Source of the DNA: Caenorhabditis elegans
Taxonomy: Eukaryota > Nematoda > Chromadorea > Rhabditida > Rhabditidae
NCBI RefSeq assembly: GCF_000002985.6
Contig: NC_003279.8
Coordinates: forward strand, 4,836,001-4,900,000
Direction of reading: 5' to 3'
Length of the DNA: 64,000 nt
Shown here piece after piece: positions 40,049 through 51,900 of the stretch; the stretch's first letter is position 1, and the number at the start of each line of letters is the position of its first letter. The notes under the pieces were generated by a model. It saw nothing but the letters and a program-made list of their open reading frames with translations. It ran no database searches and had not been told where the DNA came from. A program made the position numbers and the translations under genes.

Positions 40049-43000
40049 CAAATGCACAACAATCGGTTCGCTGTCTTCTTCTTCTTCTTCATCTCCACGG
40101 CTTCTTCTTCTCTGACACGGTGGGGGGAGCTCCTGCTCCTCCGACGACGGCGACTACTAATTTCAGTTCTTCTCGCCCCGAGACACGTTTTCTAATTATT
40201 CTCGGCAGCGCAAGTGTGCGGAGCCCCCGAGAGCTCACCGAGCATTACAAAATGATGCATCTTTCGTGTAAAAAATAAAAGAAAAAGAAGAGGAGGAAGA
40301 ACAAGAGAGGAAGATTCGAAAAGTCGAACTGAAAAAAAAACAAAGATTTGGTAGTGTTTTTATTTCACTTTTTTTTCGTTGCTGGACGACAGCTGAGGAT
40401 AAGATAAACTACTTATAATCCGGATGACATTTCAAAGATTTGCGATCGAGAATTTGTTTTGTTAGAGAATTTTGGAGAATTTTCAGTAAAATTTGGCAAT
40501 GGTGAACACTTTTTGTTTTTTCCAGTTTTTCCAAAAAGTAAATTTAAACCACCCTTATCAAAAAAATAAAGGGGCAATTTCCGGGGATCGCCAATTCCGG
40601 ATGAGTTCAGAATCTGTCTGTTGGCGGGAAAATTGTTCACCAACAACTGTCAGGGGAAATTTGTCAATTATGGAAATACAGTAATGTTGGAAGACTGCCA
40701 AAAATATTTGGCCATTCGGCAATCGGCAACTGAAGAGTTTTTCAGATCGCCACCCGATCACCCGACGTTTGCGAAACACAGCCTAATTTTTTTGAATTTT
40801 TTTTGTAGAGTTGTGGCCAAAAGTAATAAATTTTCGAAAATGTTGAATTAGAACATTAATTTCGGAGTGATGGCCTTTTTGTAATTGGTAACCGTCAGAG
40901 GTGTTGTACTCAAGGCACTAAAATACTAAAATTCAAATTCAATAAATTCAAAATTCAACAAATTAAAATTCAAAACAATACAATATTTTCAAAAAAAAAA
41001 AAGACAAAAAACATTTAACTAACAATTTGTAAGTTGGACTAGCTTTCTCGATATTTTAAACACCTGATAGTTTGAAAACAACTAAAACAGGTGAAAATAA
41101 ATTAGAGGATTTTGAATGAAATTACTTTATTCAGTGCTAATTGTAAGCGAGCTATGCGAAAGAATAAATGCAGATAAAATTTTTCGAATTTTTCAGTGTA
41201 CCGAACTTTAAAAATATGTAGGTAAAATCAGATTGCCATATTCCGTCATTAGCCGATATTAGGTTTAAAATGCTTTCCTTTTCATGAGATTAGCTTTCTT
41301 TTTAACTAGAAAAAGTGTTAAGTATTAAGTCAGGCGGATGAATGTACATACACTAAAGTTTTTTTGGAGCGAGTGGTCTAGAAATTTATATTTTCATTCT
41401 TTCTTTTTTTCATCATTTCTTTTCTCCGCCTCAACACGGTTTTAGATGCTGTTAAAAATGTATGAGTGTGTCCTCTTTTTCCTTTTTTCCTTCGTCTCAT
41501 TCTTCTCATCGCCGTGAATCTTTTTGAATGAAAAATGGAGACGTTTCAATGAGCACTTGGAACATCATGGAGCATTCTAGAAAATGACATAGATCTGTGT
41601 GGACTCTAGACTTCAAATTCAGAGTTTTCAGAGCTTCTTCCGGTGGGTGGAATTGAATTGGCTCGAGAAATTTCAAACTAGAGAAATAGATAGCTTCACG
41701 AGAACAGTTCTTTGTTCTTACAACAGAAAAGTACATGTCAATGAGATAGCAAACATCAAAAGGATATTTTTAATGGGTGCAAGTTTCGAAAGAGCAAGAA
41801 AACAAATTTAATACACTTGAGCATTTTCCTATCAATGTTTATTTTGATCTCGATACATACGGTTGGTCTTTGTGCTGAACTGTTGTACTTGGACATTTTG
41901 ACTAGGCATCTTCAAACACTGGTGGATAAATAAGTTCAATTCCAGAATATTAATTTTAACAATATATTCGTCCTTCTGTATTATTTTGATTAAACTTGTG
42001 CGTAAGATAAATTGATTAAACGATATTTTTCTTAATCTTCACGTTTGCGGATTTCACACAAAAACACAAATAAAAATGTTGAGCTGGTCTAAAAAAGTAA
42101 TAAAAAAATTCTACTATACATATTTTATAACAAGGTGTTGTTGCAACATGGATGTAAACCGTTGCAGTGCGTTTAAAATTGTATTTGTATGGCCTCAAAG
42201 GTGTGCACTGCAATTGCCAACCAGCAATTCTAGGAATGACAGGAACAACGCTCAAAAAATTGTCTGAAAGTTAAACATTTCTGAAAAAAAAAGTCGATAA
42301 TTTGTCGGCAGTTTTAAATTTTCCGACAATTTTTGGGCGTTTTTTCCAATTGTTTCAACTAAGATAAAAACTTTTTTTTTTAATTAAAAAATAAGCTTTT
42401 GATTTTCTTCATAATATTTTCAGATTGGACTGTCCAAACTACGATGTTTGTTTCACTGATTCACAAAGTCGAATGTTGAATAACTCATTTAGTTCTATTT
42501 GTAAAACTTCATATCCAATTTCCATGTGTTACTTATTCCCATTTGTGTTATGGCTTGTATGGTTCCGGTCGGTGAGCAATCAAGTGCCAACAAGCGGTCG
42601 CCGCACTCAAATACACTTGACGTGCACCGATTACTTGTTCGTTTGTCGGGGCGTAATTGTCTGGGAAAATCATTTTGTAAAATTGATGTGTAGTCATTTT
42701 GTAAGTTATCAAACTGGTCTCAATTTGCTTAAATCTGCTTAGTAATAGCAATCTGGTTAACTGTGAAATGACGTTGATTTACTTTCGTTTATTTTTTTGG
42801 AATAATTTTGCGGGTTTTTTAACTAATTTTTCTGCAGGGTTCTTACTTACTTTCCACCAAAAAAACTGTTTACAAGTTTTTATTTTATTCGAAACGTTTT
42901 TTATGAAAAAAATTTAAATATGCTTTAGTTATCTGGATTATCTGGAAAAATCTAGATATAGAAACCATGTAGAAGTTCAAAAATGCAAGAATGGTAAAAA

Positions 43001-46000
43001 TGTTTCAGAACGTCCAATTTTTTCCCGAAGTTTTAGAAATTTACTAAAAAAATTTTGCTGAAATTTCGAAACACCATTAATAAATTTGAGGTGCATTTAT
43101 AGATATTTAGTTTATTTGGGCTATTTGGAGCACATCTCAACTGAATTTATTCCATCTTTAGTTTATTTCAGTTTTCTATTGGAAAATTTTTTGATGAACT
43201 CGTAGAAGTCTTAGTTGTTTATTCAAACTTTACAGAATTTCAAAATTATTTCAATTTTACTCAAAGAAAGCTATTTTCTTAAATCAGAGAGATTACAATA
43301 CTTAAAGATCACTGTCATTCCTTTGGAAATAAATACCGATTGGAGAGGTGGAGCAAGAAATCTGAGCTTGTAAAAGAGAGTACACTACACAAATAGATAG
43401 AGAAACTGAATGACTTTTGTCATTGTTTCCGATTGTTTTATGTCGTCGGCTCGTTGTTGAGCAACTTGTCAAGTATCCATCCTCATTCCCTTTCATATTT
43501 TCTCTTTTTCTTTGTTCCTCTGTTCATTTTTCTTATCATTTTGAAATTAAAAAACGAAGGAAAGAAATTGATTGATTGCTCAACAGATTAATAGAAACAT
43601 GAGCAGATTGATGAATTGTAAAGGGAAAAACGAGAGGAGGCTCCCCGAGCACAAACAGGTGCTCATCGCATTCTTTTTCTTCTTTTACCACATGTGTTCT
43701 TTCGTGATCTTTATCAGGTTTGTTTATTAGATTTTTTGTTTCTTGAAGCTTAACGGAATTTAACTATTTTCAGTCTTTCAAAGTTAAAACAAACTCGAAA
43801 AATTATGTGTAAAAATAAAAGTAATTCTCTGTTCGTTATTCTTTCTTTTTTGAAATTTCTAAACTATTGCTATAATCTCAGTGACAAGTTAAATCTCAAG
43901 TAACAAGAGAATTAGACAGAAGGAAAAAGAGAACAACCAAAAATAGCAGTTAAAACCGTTTTCTTGCTCACCACCAGTTTTATGAAAAAAATGTCATGCT
44001 CATCGGTTAGAATATAATTTTTTTTGAGCTAAAAAAATCGTTGCCAAAAACCTATCATTAGGATATAATAGGAACCTATCATTGAGACTTTCTATTGTTT
44101 TTTAAAAATTAAAAAAAAAATTAAAAATGTAGCGAAAATGCTCTTCCACTAGGCGGAGAACGAGAAATTGAACTCCCGCTTGAAGTAATTTGCGCGGTTA
44201 TTTGAAATTCAGTCCGTTTCAGCCATTTTTGAAAAATCTATAAAACTCTCCCAATTGCCCTTTTTCTATTTACCAAAAGTGATTTTCACTGCCCTCTCCT
44301 TCTCATATGTGGAACAACATCATCCATTTTCCTGCTCCTTTTTAGTGAGTACATTCCATTTCATAACGTGCCAGTTTCCTCCTTTTTTCCCATTTCTTGC
44401 CTATTTTTCCATTTCTCTTCCTATAACACAACTACTCAATTGAATTGAGCCTTCTAAAATGAGCATCAAATCGACTCCTCTGTCTCTCGTACCCTTCAGA
44501 TTTTCATGCAAAATTTGTTTGTTTACATAATTCAAACAACAAATTTTGCTTTTTTGGAAGCTGCCGCAATTTTATTACAAATTTTGGGAAGATTCTTTTT
44601 GTTTGCTCTTAGCGTGTTATGTGTTGGAAAATGCTGAAATTAAAGTTTAAAACTTTTTTTAATGCCTGTTAGTTTCTGTTCTCAACTAGCTTTTTTCTGT
44701 AAAACAAAATTATTCAAATTAATCAAAATTATATTTTCATGTAATAACAATATTTTTTCAATAGCTGCTGCAAGTTCCACATCTCAAAAATAAATTTTAA
44801 ATATTAAGATATAGAGGCAGGCCTAGGAGTACGGTATCAATTTTTAAAACACTTTAAAAAAATTAAAATGCAGTTTGCAGTGAGAGTCTTTCCCTACCCA
44901 GAAGCGCGGGAGAGTGTTAATGGAAAAAATCAAAAAATTGAAATTTCTTGACTTCAATCTGAGAGGAGATGCTCTGACTTTTCACAAACTCAGGTTGGTA
45001 CAGAAACTTTGAAAATGAAATTGTATTTTTTCAAAAAGTATTTAAATTCAAAAAGTATATAAAATATATTTATGGAAAAAATTAGAGTCTGAGTCAAAGT
45101 TTTGATTTTTTGTAATTTTTCAGAGCAACTCCTTCGTTGAGTAAAAGAAGCAGCGCGTGCTCAATGTGAACGTTTAAATTAAATAAAACATTCGACTGCA
45201 CATTTGTCAAATTAATGAGAGCCCGAACTCTCTTGAAACCGAACATGAAGTAGACAGCGGCAAGCATGAGAGATATATGAGAGAAAAGATGAAAAGAGGG
45301 CATATATTTCGAGTGTTGACCGCAAAGTGAAATCCGTCTAAGTCTCTTGAACCCACGCTCGTGTTCTTCTTCATGTCCGTCCATTGGCCTCGAGGGGTCA
45401 CCCAGTGGCTAACTTATCTTCTCCCTCGACATACTACAACATCACTCCCTCACGCCAAGTCTCTCACCCATTTTCTCACCATTCCATAGTACTATAATCT
45501 ATCGTTAAGGCATGATATTACACGTTGATGTACATCGGAAGTTTCCGAACTTTTTCCTTTTAATGCGATTTTGATATGTGTGTGTGTGCCGAGAGATACT
45601 CATTTTGTGTAAAGCTGTCTGCTCCACTTTTCATCTCATTCCATCATAACTTTGTTGGACCACCCAAACTTATTTGTTTTTGTAAGGAGTTTGAGCAGTT
45701 CTTGTTGCTCATTTCAACAGAATCCGGGTCGATCACGGCTATATTTAGCTAATTCAGTCTTTGCAATTTTTAGTCTAATTCAGTCCTACGACCGAAATTT
45801 TAAGTTTTTTTTCTCAATGCACTGAATTATTTCAATCTAAACTGTGACAACTTTTCAAGTACTGACTACATTCAAAATTAAAAGCGAAAACTCTTAGATA
45901 ATTGATCCTAATTGATAATTGACGTAATGGCATTCCATCACTCATTTTGAAATCGGACACGAGAGGTCCATCAGATGTGGAGGAAAGGTGTAAAGTTATC

Positions 46001-46267
46001 AAATAGAAAGAGAAAAGAGAGAGAAAGAGTCCCGTGTGTGTGTGCATACGCATTAATATTTATACTAACATTTAATTCAATAGTTTACGAGAGTAGATAA
46101 GTAGGTAGATAATGTGTCGGAAGATGTTTTTATCTTTTAAATTCTTGGATTTTTAGGATGTAAAAAATAACCTGAACTTCTGTGTGTATGGTGTTTGCAG
46201 AAAATAGTTTATATTTTCAATCATTGTTTGCCAAATCAATTAAAAATAAATGCAACGTTTTCGTGTA

Positions 46268-46890
46268 CCTTGATGGTGATGCCTGAAGGCACGAGGTAGG
46301 CGAATTTGTTGCCTACACAGAATCCCCTATTACTTCCATGAGATGGATTTAGAATTTCATTTCAAATTTATGTCAGCACAAAAATAAACCTTACTTACTC
46401 ATTGCACGTTTTAATGAAATTTCTTAACGAATTTTATTTTCACCTGGAAAACGTTTTAACTTGAATATTTATAAATTAATCTGCTGCAATTTCTGGAGGT
46501 GGAAATTTGTGAAATTTTGTATCAAAATAATTTTAAACTTTATTTCGAAAAAAAATCCAAAAAAAAACGTTTCAAAATGTTTGAACATATGTACTTAAAA
46601 GTTTTGATTTCAAAGGAATAAAAAATTTTCCAATAATTATCTTTTTTTTTAATTATCCGTTTCAATAACCGGATCACTTCAAAAAAATTTAATATAACAA
46701 TTTTTCAAAAAGTTTGTTTCAAAAAATAATTATTTCCCAATGAATGCAATTTAACGGTTCTTGAAAATGAATGAATGCTAAATTTATTTTCAAAGTTTTC
46801 TCTGAAAAAATATGAAATGTTTAAATCTGCAACACCCAAAAATTATATGCCAAAATACAGAAAAAAGGCAGGAGGCAGGCAGGCATATAG
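46268..46890. repeat. two GGCAGGCA-type tracts
   Basis: The first (46268-46320) reads TGATGCCTGAAGGCACGAGG and then TAGGCGAATTTGTTGCCTAC. The second (46865-46890) reads GGCAGGAGGCAGGCAGGCAT. The sequence between them is AT-rich and not part of the repeat. Confidence 0.4.
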
Positions 46891-47919
46891 CTTTTGGCAA
46901 ATTTTCAATTAAAGGAAATCCTGTAAATGAACTGTCAATTATATTAATTCAGTTACCTAATGACCTCATACCACTTCATTATCTCTTCATCGGATCACTT
47001 CCACATACCTTCTAATATAGTTCATCCCTCCTTTCGGTTGTTACCTAATAGTTCTTTCTATGTATATACACATATTTTATTTATTTTCTTCTCCGTTATT
47101 TTCTTATTCAATTCAAAAAAGAAAGTGTAACAGGATGGGAGGAGTGTCTTTGAATGTTCTAAACCACTTTTCTCTACTCTTTTTTTTCGACACTGCTCTC
47201 GCCAATATTTGAAATTGAAAAAGTTGATTCTATTGAAAGCTTCCCCCATTTTTTTTCTTCCTATTTCGCGTTTTTGGTGTTAAAAAATTGTTGTAGGAAT
47301 TTTTGAAAGTGATGGGAGATTAGTGTCAGCTTTTGCAGAAAAATTTGCATGGATATTTCTTGTAATTTACGATTCTTCCTATTTTGCATTAATGAAAACA
47401 TTGAATACCAACTTTAAAATTCTCAAAAAATTACGGCCCTCCTTTATTTCCTCTCCCTCCCTCTCGAAAATCTCTCTTATCACCCGTAAAATATTTTCGG
47501 CTAATGCTGGATTACAACGCAATTTTCCAATTTTTATCTGTTTTATTTCCATTTAACGATGATGATCATCGTTGTATTTGAATAATTTGTTTCGGTTTTT
47601 GTAACCAGTTCCTCCGCCACCGCCACCAATTTTCCTTTCTTTTTTCCTATTTTTTCTCTTTCTCCCCCATTTTTGTGTCACTCACCACTGTTTTTTGTGT
47701 GTTTCTATTTTATTTTGGTGTCGTTTTCTTTGTTTTTTTTCTGGAATTTTATTTCTTTTCCAATGTTTCATAGCTGAAAATTGACGGAAAAAGTTTTCCC
47801 TTCACATTTTCAAAAACAATGTTACAGGTTTATCCATTGGAAACTTTTTCAACTTTGTTAAAACCCAGTTTTTAGAAGGTCTTTTAATATTTACAGACAA
47901 TAACTTTAGCCAAAATAAA

Positions 47920-48070
47920 TTAGACTTATCGTGGCGAGACCAGCTTTCCTACAATAGAAAATTTTAATGTTAAAGATACTTTTCAAGTTTCCGAAAATTA
48001 CTGAGTTTTCAAACAAAAAAATTGCGTCACTCCAGGAGATTCTCTTTAAAGATTCTCTAAAAAAAGTTGT
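47920..48070. repeat. dispersed repeat, GAGACC/CTTTAAAGG family (partial)
   Basis: Contains TATCGTGGCGAGACCAGC, the same word seen in the copies at 15217-15490 and 62375-62640. Confidence 0.45.
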
Positions 48071-48912
48071 AATATTTGCAAATACCATTACGAAATCCAT
48101 ATATTATGTTGTTTATCACTTTCTTTGATTTTTGGAATTTTACTTTGGAGGTTGCGAAACTTAAGTTTCTGAACCAACTGAAGTAATAGTTAGTTTCTCC
48201 TAATTAGATTATCTTATCAGAAAAATTTCTCAATTAGGGATTTTTAAACTACAAGTTAGAAGTTACTCAAAATATTCATTAGGTTCTTCTAACCTGTGTA
48301 TTATTCTATGTAAGCATTCTTTAATGGAAAGTTTCCTATCCGAAATTTGTTTTTATATTCAAGGCGTTTAGACTTGCAGGAAAGCTCAGCATTCCTTAAA
48401 ATGTTTAAATTTGAAACATGTGGCGATTGTCCGAGAGATTTACTAATTTGTACCTACCGTATTTTTAAACTGGCACTTCATTACTAAACATTGGCAATTA
48501 TTAGATTTTTCAAAAATATTAGTTAACTTTTTTTCTATAGGGGGGTGTAAACTTTTTTTTTAATTTCCACAGAGATTTACAACTGTAGAACCATTTTTTT
48601 TTAAGATCCAAAAAGTTAGGTCTTTCAATTTTTCATTTTATGATTCTCTCGGTTCTCCCGAAAAATTGCCAAACTTAATAAATTTCAAAAAGTCTGAAAC
48701 TTTATTTTAAATTTTCTTATATTTGTAAATTTTACAGTTTTGACATTTAAAACGGGTCAAAAATTTTAAAATGTTGACAATACTCGATTTTATGTTTACC
48801 TTTCATACTTCTTCGATTCATTCAACTCATACTATTTACGCACTTTTTTCCAATTTTTTATATGTTTTCTCATTCACACTTTAATCAAATCTTGTCTTCC
48901 AGATATGCAAAG

Positions 48913-51900
48913 ATGATAGTAGATTGTGACGATTGTGGCAAACAAATCGATTTAAATCAGTCATCAATTTCCAAGCCTTCTTCGTCAAATTCTTCGGACC
49001 ATATTGTTGAATTATGGTGGTGTAGGGATTGTATATCGACTGTTTGCAAGTGAGTTTTATTTTTTATTTTTTATTTAAATTTTAAATTTCAAATTTCATT
49101 TACATATACCGGTATCAAGTATGATGTTTGCAAATTGATAGCAAATGTGGGAACAGTGGGGATTTGAAAAAAAAACAGGGGAAAATCTAAACGAGAGACT
49201 CTGGAGTGGAAGCATTGGCAGACATGATAAGACATGATACCCAGTAGATAACATTGAAAGCGAGAAAGGCAAGTGGGACGACAAATCTGGCATAGAAATC
49301 AATTTTTGCCGGTAGATAATCTGGTTTTGTGAAGTAACGGCGGACTTTGTCACGGAATGTCTCGCGGGCTTCGAACTGAAAAATTGACTTTTTTTCGCAT
49401 ATTTTTCTAACATATTTATGAGTATTTTTTGCAAGATTATTCCGGAATAGCGACTTTTACATAGGTTACTACACTTAAAAAAATAGCTACATACAATAAC
49501 TTTTAAATGGAAAAAAGTCGACGTTTTGTGTTTTTAGTGGTATCATGCTGGAAGCTTTTTGGAAGCTGTTTGCATTTTGAATTCTTTCAATATTTGAGAT
49601 CGTTTCAAAAAGTTGAATCTTTTTATTTGTCACCCAGTGAATTTATACAAAAAGTTTTTTTGTTGAATTTTTCAATAACATTGGCGAATTCCAGGACCAA
49701 AACTTTTTGATGATTGTTAAAATTCAAGGCTTAACCTACAGTATGACAGGTGCACGGTGGCTGATAGACTTCTGCATCCACCATTTCCAACTTTTCTCTC
49801 CTTCTCTGCGCCTTCCTTGCAGCTTTCTCTCTTGACCTGTCATTTTGCCGGACACTATCTTGATAACTGACAAATGCGTATTCCAGAAGTGCTCCGAATA
49901 CAAATGTTTGGCACGCTGGAAGTTTCTTTGATTGTTAGATATATTAAAGGAGTTACTCACCTCCAAGCCAGACATCCACAACTTTTACGTAGCTAACTGG
50001 TGGAAGCTTGGCGTTGATTGCAGATTGCTGAAAGTTCTTTGTTGAAGTGCACAAATTATTTTTCAGTCCCTTACCATTGTAGTCATTGTAAGAAGCGTAG
50101 TGACTCCTAAAGCGACACGTCCAGCAGTTGAATGAAGATCAATCCAAAATGAAACCCATGAGACAATCACAATCATAGTGGTTGGAGCATACAGTTGTAC
50201 CAAGTAATAACTGAATTGCCGTTTGAACAAAAGTTGCATTCGGAGACATCCATATGATCCTGTAAGAAATCTGGATTTAGTTCTTTATATAGGTTCTTCT
50301 CATCTTTTTGGAAAACCCCACAACTAAATTTAGCAACAATTTTTTAAACCCCCTATTTTCTATCGGAACTTGATTTCTGATTATTAATGTTTTCCCAATT
50401 TATTTGCAACAAAATTTGCCAAACTTCCCAACGGGCTTTTCTGCTCAAACCCCCAAAATACACTTCTTTCCGTGAAATCATTTGTTCAACTTTTTTCCCT
50501 TCATTTTCCCACGTCACAACAGCTATAAAATCCTCTCAAAAAGTGCAAAATCTGTTGACAAAAGCTCATATCTCTTCTCTCCCCCAATCGCCTCAAGAAG
50601 TTGCAAAAAATTTGTCTACCTGTGTTCGTGTGGCTTGTGCAATCTGCATTTGTTGTGTAGTTTTTGAGTATAAAATTGGGAAGATCCGAGCCAACGCCGG
50701 GTTTCAGTTGAACTGGTGTTGATGGATCCCACTCGTACATGATATCATTCATTGTGTGCGCGTAGCTGACAAGATCAAAGTTACACGATTGATAGTCGAG
50801 TGGGTAGAGTTGGAGACGCATTGGGCAGGAACTTGTCAAACTTATCCGGGAACTGTAGAGGATCTGAAAATTAAGGAAAAATTAGTAAATTAGAACCTGT
50901 TTTATAAAATTTTGGAAGTCAGATCTATCAAGATAAAAATCCACCGCAGATTTTGGCTCTAAAATTTTTTTACTTTGATTTTTTGAATGCGGAATTTTTC
51001 CGTTTAATTTTCAAAATCTTGTCCAGATGTGCGTTTCATTAGACATGTCATTTGATCAAGAAACTTCTTCCAAAATTGGGAATACTGGCAGTTTTCTATG
51101 CTACAAAAACAATAGGCATTTTTCAACATTTCCTTCATTTCCAGATAAAATTTCTTCAACTTAAAGTTTTCAAAAACTCACTTTTCCATCCGGATATATC
51201 CTCAAGAACATGTTTTCCATATCAATCAAATGTCTATGAGCTGCTTTTTCGGTCTGAAAATTCCAATTTTAACTTTAAAGTGAATATCAAACTAACGGGA
51301 AAGAATGTGTCAGGAATCCATAGACTCTTTTTAACATGTGGGACTGTGAGAAATGCCGGAGGATTGTAGAAACCCAAATTTTCATAGGCCAGTCGAGGAT
51401 CTATCCATTGCTCGCGGAATGTTAGTTGAATTGAATATTCCTGAAACTTAGGAGTGAAGAAAGGATTTTTGTATGAACTGGAATTCGATTTTTTGTCTCC
51501 TATGATTATTATTGATATTAGCAATTTTTTCTGCTCCAGAACAAATTTCAAATTTTGGTGCTTTTTTAAAATGGAAATTGAACTGCCAAAAAAAATTATA
51601 AACACCTGTGAGAAATAATTTTTTTTGGTATTTTTTTGGTACTGTGATTTTTTAGGAAATTTTTTAATGTTATTTTTATTTAAATTAACATTTTTATTCC
51701 GAATCCAACTTACCATATTAACTACATCAATTTTCGATAGCATCCGAATCATAATATTAACACGAACATTGACAGCACCTTCCGTTGATGAGTTGGCCGG
51801 TGGTGGCCGTACCCGCATGTCATAATTTTTGAGCAACGCATTGAGAATCTCCTGCTCCGATTGCATACTGTACTCGCCATTTGTGACGACGGGCATCAGT

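Larger units (their letters stand above)
31826..48912. other. 17-kb stretch without a supported coding exon
   Basis: Lies between the first RhoGAP coding exon (leftward) and the first B-box/NHL coding exon (rightward), so the two genes are divergent across it. I found no exon with a recognisable motif or phase-compatible joins on either strand. It contains a GT/CA hairpin microsatellite (39997-40048), a GC-richer patch at 40090-40250, another at 45330-45480, GGCAGGCA tracts near 46270 and 46865, and degenerate GCCAAACTTTGGCAGAA-like words at 38250-38520. Likely contents are 5' UTR exons, long 5' introns and enhancers of one or both flanking genes. Confidence 0.45.

Noticed and set aside
42425..42742. 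Plus-strand frame after a TTTTCAG acceptor, with a hydrophobic run
   Set aside because: An acceptor alone is common in AT-rich sequence. I found no donor, partner exon or recognisable domain, and the reverse strand is equally open.
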